From: Lachnospiraceae bacterium A4 | Lineage (GTDB): Bacteria; Bacillota; Clostridia; Lachnospirales; Lachnospiraceae | NCBI GenBank assembly: GCA_000403215.2 | Contig: KE159528.1 | Coordinates: 137,032 to 201,031, forward strand | Length of the DNA: 64,000 nt | Direction of reading: 5' to 3' | In this document: positions 26,974 through 36,895 of the stretch, one piece after another | How positions within the stretch are numbered: position 1 is the first letter of the stretch | Layout of the letters: each line of letters opens with the position of its first letter | The notes under the pieces: model-generated | Databases searched by the model: none | What the model was told of the DNA's origin: nothing | What the model saw: only the letters and a program-made list of their open reading frames with translations | Translations under genes and position numbers: made by a program

Positions 26974-28404
26974 TTAGTTGTTTGATGCCGCGTATTCAGA
27001 AGCCCATCCGTCAACAAATGCGCTCTCCACTGCGGACCAGTCGCCCGTTCCCTGTGCATACTCTAACAGGGCGCTTCCCACACCATTCTTCCAGTTCTCA
27101 GAAGGCATTGTCGTGAAAGTCCAAGCAACCGGAGTCTTGCCTGCTGAAACATAGTCATTTGCGATACCTACCAGCGGATTTGCTGCCGGATAGTTCTCAA
27201 ACTCCTTGAACGGGCATACAAATCCCATCACGTAAGACAGGGTATCGCATCCATCATGGGAAGTCACACACCAGTTCATAAAGTCAAGTGTCGCCTGAAT
27301 ATCCTCCTCCGACGCATTCTTGTTGACACACCAGTAGTTCTCGCTGCCTGTGCAAAGTCCCTGATTCTCCTCGCCGTCTGCACCAATATAAATAGGAAGC
27401 ATTCCAAGGGATTCATCTTCCATACCGTTTGCGCTCAGATCCGTATACGCCCATGTGCCGTTCTGATAAAAAACGGACTCTCCCAGAGCGAAGTCTGCTG
27501 TTGCATCCTCACCGGTCTTGCTCGATAACATTGACGGTGCGCAGACAGAATCCGTGATGTACATATCCCACACGTTTTTGTAGTTCTCAAGGTAAGTACC
27601 CTTGATCGCCTCTGTCGAGCTGATGCCGTCAGCCTGATACTCATAATAAATCGGAAGGTTTGCAAGATGCGTCTTGAATCTCCAGTCAGAGCTTGAATCC
27701 ATGCCTGCGGATGTGAATGCACCTTTTACGCCAAGATCGTCTGCATTCTCCTGAATGCTGTCTGCAACTGCCTTGAGATTGTCAAAGGAGTTGATCTCCT
27801 CCACACTCTTCACCACCGCATAATCCTTTGTAAAATAATCGTTTAAAATATCAGCATTGTAGATCAGGCCATATGTCTCTACCACATATGCGATTCCCTT
27901 TACCTCATCGCCGTCCTTCAATGCAAACTCATCGCTTGTGAGCTGCCCATAAACCTCTGAGCCTGAGAGATCATAGCAGTAATCCTTCCACGTCGCAAGT
28001 CCCACCGGTCCGTTTACTTGGAACATGGTCGGTGCCTCAGACTTTGCCATCTCGGACTTTAAAGTGGACTCATATGTACCAGAAGCCGCAGTCTGCACGA
28101 CAACCTCCACGCCTGTCTCAGCAGTGTAAGTTGCAGCCAGTTCCTCCCAGTCGGCTGCCTGCTCTGGCTTGAAGTTCAAATAATAAACCTTGCCGCTTCC
28201 TGATGCTGCACTTGCATCTGCCTGTGTGTCATCTGCCTGCGCAGCGTCGGCTGCATTGTCTGCGCTGTCATCTGCATTTGCAGCGTCGTTTGTCTTCGTA
28301 TCTGCCGCCGGTGCCTGTGTTGAATTATCACCGCCGCCGCAGCCTGTAAGCATGGCTGCCATCATCGCTGCACTGAGTACTGCACTTAATAACTTTTTTT
28401 TCAT
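26974..28404 (-). CDS. Extracellular sugar-binding lipoprotein (maltodextrin type)
   Basis: The 476-residue product has a lipoprotein signal with lipobox LTGC (Cys about residue 22), a long Asp/Ala-rich disordered linker (about 30-70) and an extracellular solute-binding family 1 domain (VYYLNFKPEQAADWEELAATY). Maltodextrin is inferred from malQ in the operon; other alpha-glucans are possible. First gene after the promoter and operator array. Confidence 0.92.
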   Translation of the reverse strand: MKKKLLSAVLSAAMMAAMLTGCGGGDNSTQAPAADTKTNDAANADDSADNAADAAQADDTQADASAASGSGKVYYLNFKPEQAADWEELAATYTAETGVEVVVQTAASGTYESTLKSEMAKSEAPTMFQVNGPVGLATWKDYCYDLSGSEVYGQLTSDEFALKDGDEVKGIAYVVETYGLIYNADILNDYFTKDYAVVKSVEEINSFDNLKAVADSIQENADDLGVKGAFTSAGMDSSSDWRFKTHLANLPIYYEYQADGISSTEAIKGTYLENYKNVWDMYITDSVCAPSMLSSKTGEDATADFALGESVFYQNGTWAYTDLSANGMEDESLGMLPIYIGADGEENQGLCTGSENYWCVNKNASEEDIQATLDFMNWCVTSHDGCDTLSYVMGFVCPFKEFENYPAANPLVGIANDYVSAGKTPVAWTFTTMPSENWKNGVGSALLEYAQGTGDWSAVESAFVDGWASEYAASNN

Positions 28405-28456
28405 AAAAATACCTCATTTCTTCTCACTACATGAATATTTGTAACTTCTGCCTGTT

Positions 28457-28492
28457 GGAAACGTTATCGGTAACGTTGTCGGTAACGTTTCC
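28457..28492 (-). promoter_or_regulatory. LacI-type operator array of the mal operon
   Basis: Within 36 bases AACGTT occurs three times at 12-base spacing, with GGTAACGTT repeated twice and outer GGAAACGTT/AACGTTTCC arms, so the block is near-palindromic as a whole. It lies just downstream of the promoter, where a bound LacI-family protein would block transcription. Confidence 0.75.
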
Positions 28493-28505
28493 AATGAACA
28501 AACTT

Positions 28506-28534
28506 ATAATATCACTTTGCAACATAATACGCAA
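28506..28534 (-). promoter_or_regulatory. Promoter of the mal operon
   Basis: TATTAT at 28506-28511 and TTGCGT at 28529-28534 on the minus strand are 17 bases apart; the start site would fall just before the operator array. Confidence 0.6.
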
Positions 28535-28607
28535 GGAAATTTTTTACATTCTTCAAACTTTAGCGAAATTATCCGAATTATTTCCATTATTTTACAGCAA
28601 AATCAAC

Positions 28608-28649
28608 AAAAGAGCTTGGGATTCTTCGACGCAAATCCTAAGCTCTTTT
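28608..28649 (-). terminator. Terminator after UDP-glucose dehydrogenase gene
   Basis: AAAAGAGCTTGGG (28608-28620) pairs with CCTAAGCTCTTTT (28637-28649), with one mismatch. The U-tract lies within the lower stem, so the structure may work in both directions. Confidence 0.65.
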
Positions 28650-28682
28650 GACAGTTTCACTATATTTTTTCTACAGGCAAAA

Positions 28683-29849
28683 TTAATCCCTTCCGTAGAT
28701 ATCCCGCGTGTAAATCTTCTCCTCCACGTCCTTTAATTCCTCCGTCAGACGGTTCGCGATAATCACGTCTGACATTTCTTTGAAGGCTGCAAAATCCTGT
28801 ATCACTCTCGAGCGGAAAAAGTGGCTCTCTTTTAATGTCGGCTCATACACCACCACCTCGACGCCCTTTGCCTTGATGCGCTTCATAATCCCCTGTATGG
28901 ACGACTGGCGGAAATTGTCGGAGTCCGTTTTCATCGTAAGCCTGTACACCCCTACAATCTGCGGCTTCTTTGCCAGTATCATGTCTGCGATATGATCCTT
29001 TCTCGTCCGGTTTGCATCCACGATCGCGGAGATAATATTATTGGGCACATTCTCGTAATTTGCCCTTAGCTGCTTTGTGTCCTTAGGCAGACAGTACCCG
29101 CCGTATCCAAAAGACGGGTTGTTATAATGCTTCCCAATACGCGGGTCGAGCCCAACGCCCTCGATAATCTGCTTTGTGTTGAGACCTCTCATCTCTGCAT
29201 ACGTATCCAGCTCATTAAAATATGCCACGCGCAGCGCCAGATACGTATTGGCAAACAACTTAATCGCCTCCGCCTCTGTCGTATCTGTAAACAATGTCGG
29301 AATATCCTGCTTTATCGCCCCCTGCTTCAGCAGGTCAGCAAACACCTCGGCGCGCTCGGACTGCTCTCCCACAATAATTCGCGACGGGTAAAGATTATCA
29401 TACAATGCCCTTCCCTCGCGCAGAAACTCGGGTGAAAAGATAATCCTGTCAATGCCAAACCGTTTTCTGACAGACTTTGTATAGCCAACCGGCACCGTCG
29501 ATTTGATAATCATCACGGCGTCCTTGTTCACCTTCATGACAAGCTCAATCACCGCCTCAATCGAGCTCGTGTCAAAATAGTTCCTGTCCGGGTCATAGTT
29601 GGTGGGCGTCGCAATGATAATGTACTGCGCATCCCTGTATGCAGCTTCACCGTCCGTCGTCGCCGTGAGGTTCAACTCCTTGTTTGCAAGATACTCTTCA
29701 ATCTCCCTGTCGATAATCGGCGATTTTTTATTGTTGATAAGATCTGCCTTTTCCTGAAAGATATCCACCGCTGTCACTTCGTTGTGCTGCGCTAATAATA
29801 TGGCATTGGAAAGTCCGACATATCCGATACCTGCCACTGCAATCTTCAT
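28683..29849 (-). CDS. ugd: UDP-glucose 6-dehydrogenase
   Basis: Oxidises UDP-glucose to UDP-glucuronate with NAD for surface polysaccharide. The 388-residue product has the Rossmann motif [10 protein letters not shown], the substrate region [11 protein letters not shown] and the catalytic Cys in [12 protein letters not shown] (near residue 254). It stands alone between terminators; no polysaccharide cluster adjoins it. Confidence 0.95.
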   Translation of the reverse strand: MKIAVAGIGYVGLSNAILLAQHNEVTAVDIFQEKADLINNKKSPIIDREIEEYLANKELNLTATTDGEAAYRDAQYIIIATPTNYDPDRNYFDTSSIEAVIELVMKVNKDAVMIIKSTVPVGYTKSVRKRFGIDRIIFSPEFLREGRALYDNLYPSRIIVGEQSERAEVFADLLKQGAIKQDIPTLFTDTTEAEAIKLFANTYLALRVAYFNELDTYAEMRGLNTKQIIEGVGLDPRIGKHYNNPSFGYGGYCLPKDTKQLRANYENVPNNIISAIVDANRTRKDHIADMILAKKPQIVGVYRLTMKTDSDNFRQSSIQGIMKRIKAKGVEVVVYEPTLKESHFFRSRVIQDFAAFKEMSDVIIANRLTEELKDVEEKIYTRDIYGRD

Positions 29850-29933
29850 ACTGTACCTCCATTTTATCCTGTTTCAAACAATTTTCAGTATAACACACTC
29901 ATTTTTACAATTCAATCCAATAAATGATTTTTC

Positions 29934-32363
29934 CTACAGCCACTCATTCCAGAACTGTTCGAGCCGCCCTGCGATTCCCGACACGCTCACCACCTCGTAC
30001 TGGCTCCACTCCCGCGGAAACATGCGCCTGTACTGCGGCTCCAGAAAACGCTCATCGAGCAGCGCCACCACGCCGATATCCTCCGCGGTGCGGATCACGC
30101 GCCCCGCCGACTGAAGCACCTTGTTCATGCCCGGATAGCGGTAGGCATAGTCAAAACCGTTCTCCCCCTGCGCATCAAAATGCTGTCTCAAGAGCTCGCG
30201 CTCACAGCCTACCTGTGGAATGCCTGTTCCGACTATGACTGCGCCGATCAGACTGTCATGCTTTAGATCAATGCCCTCCGAAAAGATTCCGCCCATGACG
30301 CAAAAGCCAAGCAGAACCGTTGTGTCTGCTTGTTTTTCTTTTTGGTTCAGATTTTTATGAAAACGAAGCAGAAATTCCTCCCGCTTTGCCTCGCTCATAT
30401 GGTCCTCCTGAACAATGCACTCCATAAAACCTGCATCATAAAACCCCTCCATAAAACAGCGGTACACCTGCTCCAGAAACAGATGAGACGGCAGAAACAC
30501 CATATAATTACCATGGCGCTGACGAACCATATTATAAATATATTCTGCAATGCGCAGAAACTCGCCCTCGCTCCGTCTGCTGTACTTGCTTGTCACATCA
30601 TTTGCGATCAAAAGCGCCTTCTTCCTTTCATCAAACGTTGACTTTGCATAGACCTCATAGTCTGACGGCTCTCCGCCTAAGAGCTTCTTATAGTATTGAA
30701 TCGGCAGCAGCGTCGCTGAGAACAGTATCGTACTCCGCCCCTTCTGCATACACTGCCGCAGGTTCCGCGCTGGGTTGACGCAAAAGAGCTTGAGCATAAA
30801 ATCCCCATCATCTAAAAGCTGGCTGTACACCACATAATTTTCGTCCATGATTTCGTAAATATTTAGAAAATGCGCTGCCTCGAAGTAAAAATCCAGCAGT
30901 TCTTTTTTATTTGGAAATGTATCATATTCATCCAAGAAGTCGTCGATTGCCGCATACAGACGGTTCAGCGTCATCACAAAGCCGTCGATCGCCTCCTCTC
31001 TGCGATAGGTTTCGCACTGCCGCTTCATCACAAGCAGCTCCCTGTTGCACTGGTCTAACAGTTTTGCAATCTTAGGCGATAGCTCTTTCATCAGGCGCTT
31101 TGTACTTAGAAAGGAGTCCTTGAGCAGCGCGGCACTGTACATCTCCCTGCCGCGGTCCAGCAGATTGTGCGTCTCATCAATCAGAAATACATAGTCCCGT
31201 TTTCCGAGTCCGTCCGCAAAAAAGCGCTTGAGATACACCCGCGGGTCAAACACATAATTGTAATCGCAGATCACCACGTCTGAAAAGAGGCTCATGTCAA
31301 GGCTCAGCTCAAACGGGCATACTTGATGTTTCGCCGCATACGCCTGCACAGTTTCCCTTGTAAAGTTCTCCTCATGCGTGAGCAAATCATACATGGCATC
31401 GTTGATGCGGTCAAAGTGTCCATCTGCATAAGGGCACGCCTCCGGGTTGCACTCTGCCTCCTCCTTTGCCGCCTCCCCCTGTCTCATAAAACAGATTTTG
31501 TCCTTTGCCGTCAGTACAATCGTCTTGATGTGCAGTCCATTTTGCTGCAAAAGCCCGAAGCATTCCTGTGCCACAGTGCGGGTGATGGTCTTTGCCGTGA
31601 GATAAAAAAGCTTCTCCGTCATGCCCTCTCCCATAGATTTCACCGCGGGAAAAACTGTTGATATGGTCTTTCCAACCCCTGTAGGCGCCTCCAAAAACAG
31701 CTTCCTTTTGTGATAGACCGTCTGATAGACATAGGTGACAAGCTCTTTTTGTCCCTCGCGGTACGGAAAGGGAAATGCAAGCTGCTTGATGGAGGCTGTG
31801 CGGACAGTACTCCATGTAAACTGAAAATCTGCCCATTTTTTATATTCCAGCATCAACTCCTCAAACCATCTTTGTAATTCTTCAAAGGTAAAGTCCTCGT
31901 GAAAATATTTTATCTCCTCCGACTCAATCTGGCAGTACGTCATGCGCACGCCAATCTGGTCCAGATGATGCTGCGACGCGTACATAAACGCATAGCATTT
32001 TGCCTGTGCAAGATGAACGCCCACCGGTGTTGTGATGCGCTTTAAATCCCGATAGGTTCCTTTGATTTCATCAATGACAACCTTGTTTTCCTTTTTTATA
32101 TCCTCCTGTGCGCGCGCCTCCCAGTTGGAATCAATGATTCCGTCTGCTCTTCCTTCTATTATAATGTCGTACTCCGCGCACACCCATGTATATTTTAGTC
32201 CAGCCTCAGCGTGATAGTCACTGCCCATGCGGCGCTGAAGCATCTTATGAATGCGGCTTCCCTCCTGCATCGCGGTGTCCGGGCCGCCCGATTTTCTATT
32301 GTCGATACTGCCTTCGCGCAGTATAAATTCCACAAGCTGACGGACTGATACGCGTAATTCCAT
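29934..32363 (-). CDS. Rad3/DinG-type helicase with N-terminal PD-(D/E)XK nuclease domain
   Basis: The 809-residue protein begins with a RecB/Cas4-like nuclease region: GRADGIID (Asp), VVIDEIKG (Glu-x-Lys) and QAKCYAFMYA (Gln...Tyr), about residues 70-155. A superfamily 2 helicase follows with Walker A APTGVGKT (near 225), a four-cysteine Fe-S patch (CFMRQ...CNPEACPYA...CPF), DETHNL box, and motif VI QSAGRVIR. This is the XPD/DinG layout with a fused nuclease, implying DNA repair of 5' ends or flaps. Function is inferred from domains only. Confidence 0.9.
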   Translation of the reverse strand: MELRVSVRQLVEFILREGSIDNRKSGGPDTAMQEGSRIHKMLQRRMGSDYHAEAGLKYTWVCAEYDIIIEGRADGIIDSNWEARAQEDIKKENKVVIDEIKGTYRDLKRITTPVGVHLAQAKCYAFMYASQHHLDQIGVRMTYCQIESEEIKYFHEDFTFEELQRWFEELMLEYKKWADFQFTWSTVRTASIKQLAFPFPYREGQKELVTYVYQTVYHKRKLFLEAPTGVGKTISTVFPAVKSMGEGMTEKLFYLTAKTITRTVAQECFGLLQQNGLHIKTIVLTAKDKICFMRQGEAAKEEAECNPEACPYADGHFDRINDAMYDLLTHEENFTRETVQAYAAKHQVCPFELSLDMSLFSDVVICDYNYVFDPRVYLKRFFADGLGKRDYVFLIDETHNLLDRGREMYSAALLKDSFLSTKRLMKELSPKIAKLLDQCNRELLVMKRQCETYRREEAIDGFVMTLNRLYAAIDDFLDEYDTFPNKKELLDFYFEAAHFLNIYEIMDENYVVYSQLLDDGDFMLKLFCVNPARNLRQCMQKGRSTILFSATLLPIQYYKKLLGGEPSDYEVYAKSTFDERKKALLIANDVTSKYSRRSEGEFLRIAEYIYNMVRQRHGNYMVFLPSHLFLEQVYRCFMEGFYDAGFMECIVQEDHMSEAKREEFLLRFHKNLNQKEKQADTTVLLGFCVMGGIFSEGIDLKHDSLIGAVIVGTGIPQVGCERELLRQHFDAQGENGFDYAYRYPGMNKVLQSAGRVIRTAEDIGVVALLDERFLEPQYRRMFPREWSQYEVVSVSGIAGRLEQFWNEWL

Positions 32364-32403
32364 TCAAATCCCCTTTATCTATCGAATGTCTGTTCAAATG
32401 AAA

Positions 32404-32445
32404 ACTCTCTCTAAATGACAGTTTAACCCATCCTCCAGAGAGAGT
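32404..32445 (-). terminator. Terminator after the HPr-like gene
   Basis: ACTCTCTCT (32404-32412) and AGAGAGAGT (32437-32445) form a 9-bp stem with a long loop and a short A/T tail. Confidence 0.5.
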
Positions 32446-32488
32446 CAATCGAATGCTTTGAATGTACTTTTTTAGAATCTTGAAATTG

Positions 32489-32713
32489 TTATGCTATGGC
32501 CAATCTGCTCACATAGCGCTCAAACTCGTCATTGTGCCCCGCGTACTGCAAGGTCAGAATTGAACGGAAATCCAGTCCCATCACGCCAAGAATGGATTTG
32601 GCATCCACAATATAGTGATTGTAGGAAATATCGATATCAAAGTCGCACTTTGATGCCTCATTTACGAAATTCTGAACTTCCGCAGGTGTCATTTTGATTT
32701 TGCGTTCTCTCAT
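32489..32713 (-). CDS. HPr-like protein lacking the phosphorylation histidine
   Basis: The 74-residue product has the HPr fold pattern: TPAEVQNFVNEASKCDFDIDI, then VDAKSILGVMGLDFRSILTL, matching the Ser46 region of HPr. The HARPA active site is replaced by KMTPA, so His15 and Arg17 are missing. It cannot act as a PTS phosphocarrier in the usual way and may be regulatory (Crh-like or a paralogue). The ATG at 32713 is preceded by AAAGGACG; the longer frame has no such site. Confidence 0.85.
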   Translation of the reverse strand: MRERKIKMTPAEVQNFVNEASKCDFDIDISYNHYIVDAKSILGVMGLDFRSILTLQYAGHNDEFERYVSRLAIA

Positions 32714-32820
32714 AATATCAACGTCCTTTCTACACATATTTTTCATATTCGCTGTGCGCAGGCAATGCCTGTCTGCATCAAACAAAAGATCACTGCTTTC
32801 CAGTATCTTCCGTTTCAGGT

Positions 32821-32849
32821 ATTATAGTATACTATATGTTCAAAGTAAA
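32821..32849 (-). promoter_or_regulatory. Promoter of the HPr-like gene
   Basis: A perfect TATAAT (32821-32826, minus) lies 17 bases from TTTACT (32844-32849). The spacer and -10 include a perfect 14-bp palindrome TATAGTATACTATA (32823-32836). The rest of the ~480-base divergent gap up to the ABC exporter is AT-rich. Confidence 0.65.
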
Positions 32850-33091
32850 GCGTTTTGCCGTTTTTTGGCACTTTTCGTCAATTTAAAGAAACACTCTTTT
32901 TGGGCTTTGTGTAATCTATATAATTCATTGTTTCCATATTATTTATCTTTATACACTTTTCATCTTCATTATTTTTCAATGTCTATTTTCCTCTTTCGCA
33001 ATTTTCAGTAAAATGCCTCCACAGCGCTATACGACAATATTATCGTTCAAAATTCTCATCAATAATGTTGTTCAACTATTCCTAAGAGAAT

Positions 33092-33118
33092 TTGACAATT
33101 ATTGTATTCATTTATACT
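33092..33118 (+). promoter_or_regulatory. Promoter of the ABC exporter operon
   Basis: TTGACA at 33092-33097 and TATACT at 33113-33118, 15 bases apart (short). TCAAAATTCTC (33047-33057) and GAGAATTTGA (33086-33095) form an inverted repeat flanking the -35, a possible regulator site. Confidence 0.45.
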
Positions 33119-33195
33119 ACATTTTCTACCGTTTTAGATTATACTGAACTGAATAGCTGTAAATCACAATACCAATGAAAAGTGAGGTGCAAAAC

Positions 33196-34980
33196 ATGAC
33201 TGCTATGAGGTGGTTCTACTCTTTTCTCAAAAAACACAACAAAAGTATGGCACTGGGACTTGTGCTGGTGACGGTCATCTCCGTCCTCGCCATTGTCAAG
33301 CCGATTGTGTCCGGCTCGATTGTGGACGACGTTATCACCGCGGGAGACTACAGCCTGCTGCCGGGACTGATCGCACTTTTGATACTCATCACGATACTTC
33401 GGGGCGTGCTGCGCTACTGGTCGCAGGTCATCTTTGAAACCTGCTCGCAGGATGTGCTGTACTCGATGCGGGATACAGTCTACCGCAAGCTCTTGCAGGA
33501 GGATTTTAATTTCTATAACAAAAAGCGGACTGGGGACTTGCTGAGCCGCCAGACTGGGGATATGGATGCCATACGGCACTTTATCGCCTTTGTGATCTAT
33601 CAGGTGTATGAAAATGTCTTTCTGTTTTTCTTCGCGCTGGTCATGATCTTTACAGTCAGTTGGAAGCTTGCGCTCTGTATGTGCGTGGTGCTGCCCTTCG
33701 CGCTGCTTGTGACGCTGAGCCAGACCAAAAACGGGCGTCCCTGCTTCCAGAAAATACGCGAGCAGTTCTCGTCCCTCAACACCTTTGTGCAGGAGAATGT
33801 CAGCGGAAACCGCGTCGTCAAAGCATTTTCCAAGGAGGAGTACGAAATCGGAAAATTTAATAAAGAAAATGACGGCTACAGGGATGCCGAGCTTGCCGCC
33901 GCTGAAATCTGGACAAAGTACGTGCCGCAATTTGAGTTTCTCTCCAACATGCTCACGGTGATACTCATGCTTGTCGGCAGCATCATGGTCATTCAGGACA
34001 GTATGACACTTGGAAATTACGTGACAATCAACGGCTATCTGTGGATGCTCATGAACCCGCTGCGCCAAATCGGATGGCGCATCAACGACATTCAGCGCTT
34101 TACGACCTCCGTAGAAAAAATCTATGCCACCTACAGCGAAGAGCCCGCCGTCAAGCACCCCAAAAAGGCAATCCCCTGCCGCAAGCTGCAAGGCGATGTC
34201 GAGTTTCGAAATGTCTCCTACAGCGCCGATGACGAGGACATTATCCACAATGTCAGCTTCAACGTAAAGAGCGGCCAGACGGTCGGAATCCTCGGCTCGA
34301 CAGGTTCCGGCAAATCTACTATCATGAACCTGCTCTGCCGCTTCTATGATGTCACAGACGGCGAAGTGCTGGTGGACGGCAGAAATGTAAAAGACCTTGA
34401 CCTCTACAACCTCCGCCAGAATATTGGTATGGCGATGCAGGATGTCTTTCTCTTCTCGGATACCGTCGAGGGAAATATCGCCTACAGCAAACCCGACTGT
34501 CCCTTTGAGGAGGTACAGAAAGCTGCAATCATGGCAGATGCGGACGGCTTTATCCGCGAGATGCCAGACGGATATGACACGATTGTCGGTGAACGAGGTG
34601 TCGGGCTCTCCGGCGGTCAGAAGCAGCGCATCTCATTGGCAAGAGCGCTTTTAAAACAGCCTTCGATCTTGATTCTCGACGACACCACATCCGCCGTGGA
34701 TATGGAGACCGAGAGTTATATCCAACAACAGTTAAACAAGATTGACCACGCCTGCACCATCTTTATCGTCGCCTACCGCATCTCCTCCATCAAGGATGCT
34801 GATCTGATACTGGTGCTAAATGATGGTAAGATCGTGGAGCAGGGAACACATGATACACTTCTTCAAAATAACGGTTATTATGCCACAGTATTTCGCCATC
34901 AGTATGGCGACTATGAACGATACATTGGCGAAATCAGCCAGACTACACGCAAAGGAGGCGGCAGACATGGCACGAAATAA
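33196..34980 (+). CDS. ABC exporter half-transporter with degenerate ATPase site
   Basis: A 594-residue half-transporter with six membrane helices (about 1-310) and an ATPase domain: Walker A GSTGSGKST, signature LSGGQKQRIS, Walker B LILDD in which the catalytic Glu is Asp, and an H-loop IVAYRIS where the switch His is Tyr. Those changes are typical of the degenerate subunit in heterodimeric exporters such as BmrC/BmrD or TM287/288. Start 33196 has GAGGTG six bases upstream. It overlaps the next gene by 14 bases. Likely role: drug or lipid/peptide export. Confidence 0.93.
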   Translation: MTAMRWFYSFLKKHNKSMALGLVLVTVISVLAIVKPIVSGSIVDDVITAGDYSLLPGLIALLILITILRGVLRYWSQVIFETCSQDVLYSMRDTVYRKLLQEDFNFYNKKRTGDLLSRQTGDMDAIRHFIAFVIYQVYENVFLFFFALVMIFTVSWKLALCMCVVLPFALLVTLSQTKNGRPCFQKIREQFSSLNTFVQENVSGNRVVKAFSKEEYEIGKFNKENDGYRDAELAAAEIWTKYVPQFEFLSNMLTVILMLVGSIMVIQDSMTLGNYVTINGYLWMLMNPLRQIGWRINDIQRFTTSVEKIYATYSEEPAVKHPKKAIPCRKLQGDVEFRNVSYSADDEDIIHNVSFNVKSGQTVGILGSTGSGKSTIMNLLCRFYDVTDGEVLVDGRNVKDLDLYNLRQNIGMAMQDVFLFSDTVEGNIAYSKPDCPFEEVQKAAIMADADGFIREMPDGYDTIVGERGVGLSGGQKQRISLARALLKQPSILILDDTTSAVDMETESYIQQQLNKIDHACTIFIVAYRISSIKDADLILVLNDGKIVEQGTHDTLLQNNGYYATVFRHQYGDYERYIGEISQTTRKGGGRHGTK

Positions 34981-36751
34981 ATATGATATTGATGAATTGA
35001 TCGAAGATAAATTTGACTTAAACCAGTTAAAACGTGTCTTTCAATATGTGAAGCCCTACCGAAGCCAGCTTGCACTCGCGCTGTTTCTCATGCTGTCCGC
35101 CTCCGCACTCACCATGCTCTTTCCCCTGTTTATCAGCAAGATCATGGACACCTATATTCCAGAAAAAAATATCCGGGCGATTGTCATCATCACACTGCTG
35201 TCCCTTGTGATCGTACTGTACACTTGTGTATGTATCCGTCTCAAGATACGCATCACCAGCCGCATCGGCCAGACCATCGTGCACCAGCTCCGCGCTGATA
35301 TCTTCTGTCATTTGCAGGAGCTTCCGTTCTCTTACTATGACGACCGTCCCCACGGCAAGATACAGGTGCGCGTGGTCAACTATGTAAACAGCCTGAGCGA
35401 CCTGCTCTCCAACGGTATCATCAACACCATCACGGACATGTGCAACCTGATTTTTATCTTGATATTCATGTTTTTGCTTCATGTGCGGCTCACCCTGATC
35501 TGCCTGTGCGGACTCCCTGTGCTCATCGGCGTCATTATTTTCGTCAAGAAGCGCCAGCGGCGCGCGTGGCAGATTCAGAGCAACAAGCAGTCCAACCTCA
35601 CTGCCTATATAGCAGAGAGCATCAACGGAATCCGGGTCACGCAGTCCTTTGTGCGCGAGCGTGAAAATACATCTATTTTCAACCACCTCAGCGACAGTTA
35701 CCGCAGTGCATGGATGCGCGCTGTCAAGTACAACTTCATCATGTGGCCCTGCATAGATTCCATCTCCACTGTCACCACTGCCCTGATCTATGTGATTGGC
35801 ATCAGTTGGATTTCCGGTGACATTTATGGTGTGAGTGTCGGCATCTTGATCGCGTTTACTTCCTACATCTCAAGATTCTGGGAACCGATCAACACACTCG
35901 CCTCCTTTTACAATTCACTGCTCACTGCCATCGCTTACTTAGAGCGCATTTTTGAGACAATTGATGAGCCTGTGAAGGTAAAAGACGCCGCGGACGCTGT
36001 GGAGATGCCGCCCATCGACGGCACGGTCGCCTTTCAGGATGTCTGCTTTAGCTACGAAGATGGCGTACAGATTCTCAACAAAGTAAGCTTCACCGCAAAT
36101 CCCGGTGACACCTACGCCATCGTCGGCCCTACAGGCGCCGGCAAGTCCACCATCGTCAACCTGATCAGCCGCTTTTACAACGTAGACTCTGGCACCATTC
36201 TCATTGACGGCACCGATATCTCCCGTGTGACACTCAAATCCCTCCGCCGCCAGATGGGAATCATGATGCAGGACAGCTTTATCTTCTCCGGGACTATCAT
36301 GGACAATATCCGTTACGGCAATCTGACCGCAACGGACGCGGAGGTCATCGCCGCCGCCAAGACAGTATGCGCACACGACTTTATCATGGAGATGGAAAAC
36401 GGCTACCAGACACAGGTGAACGAGCGCGGAAGCCGTCTCTCGGCAGGACAGCGCCAGCTGATCAGCTTCGCGCGCGCACTGCTCGAAAATCCGGCAATCC
36501 TGATTCTCGACGAGGCGACCTCCAGCATTGACACTGAAACCGAAATATTATTGCAGAAGGGATTAAATAAACTGTTGGAGGGGCGTACCTCCTTCATCAT
36601 CGCGCACCGTCTCTCGACCATCAAGAATGCCTCCTGCATCATGTATGTCGATAAGGGAAACATTCTTGAAGCTGGAACGCACGAGGAGCTGCTCGCCCAG
36701 AAGGGGGAGTATTACAAACTGTTTATGTCACAATATGAATTTTTGAGTTGA
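34967..36751 (+). CDS. ABC exporter half-transporter with canonical ATPase site
   Basis: The partner subunit, 594 residues from the ATG at 34967 (GGAGG upstream; the longer frame to 34820 lies inside the first gene). Its ATPase domain has Walker A GPTGAGKST, Walker B LILDEATSSID with catalytic Glu and H-loop IIAHRLS with His; the signature reads LSAGQ rather than LSGGQ. Combined with the degenerate first subunit it should form one competent ATP site per dimer. Confidence 0.93.
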   Translation: MARNKYDIDELIEDKFDLNQLKRVFQYVKPYRSQLALALFLMLSASALTMLFPLFISKIMDTYIPEKNIRAIVIITLLSLVIVLYTCVCIRLKIRITSRIGQTIVHQLRADIFCHLQELPFSYYDDRPHGKIQVRVVNYVNSLSDLLSNGIINTITDMCNLIFILIFMFLLHVRLTLICLCGLPVLIGVIIFVKKRQRRAWQIQSNKQSNLTAYIAESINGIRVTQSFVRERENTSIFNHLSDSYRSAWMRAVKYNFIMWPCIDSISTVTTALIYVIGISWISGDIYGVSVGILIAFTSYISRFWEPINTLASFYNSLLTAIAYLERIFETIDEPVKVKDAADAVEMPPIDGTVAFQDVCFSYEDGVQILNKVSFTANPGDTYAIVGPTGAGKSTIVNLISRFYNVDSGTILIDGTDISRVTLKSLRRQMGIMMQDSFIFSGTIMDNIRYGNLTATDAEVIAAAKTVCAHDFIMEMENGYQTQVNERGSRLSAGQRQLISFARALLENPAILILDEATSSIDTETEILLQKGLNKLLEGRTSFIIAHRLSTIKNASCIMYVDKGNILEAGTHEELLAQKGEYYKLFMSQYEFLS

Positions 36752-36832
36752 TTTTAGATTGATTATATGTTATAGTATACATGAAAAGGCAATACCTATA
36801 GACGGTTAGCCCAAAATTAATAGTTGCATAAT

Positions 36833-36873
36833 AAAAATAACCGCAACTTTTTCAGGGTTGAGCGGTTATTTTT
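36833..36873. terminator. Bidirectional terminator between exporter and glgP
   Basis: AAAAATAACCGC and GCGGTTATTTTT make a 12-bp stem with A and T tracts on both sides, serving the plus-strand exporter and the minus-strand glgP. Confidence 0.88.
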
Positions 36874-36895
36874 ATGCTTATCTATTATTAGCGTC

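Noticed and set aside
33139..34248. 369-codon open frame on the minus strand
   Set aside because: It is antisense to the first ABC exporter gene, has no ribosome-binding site and a His/Asp-rich composition caused by the mirror codon pattern.
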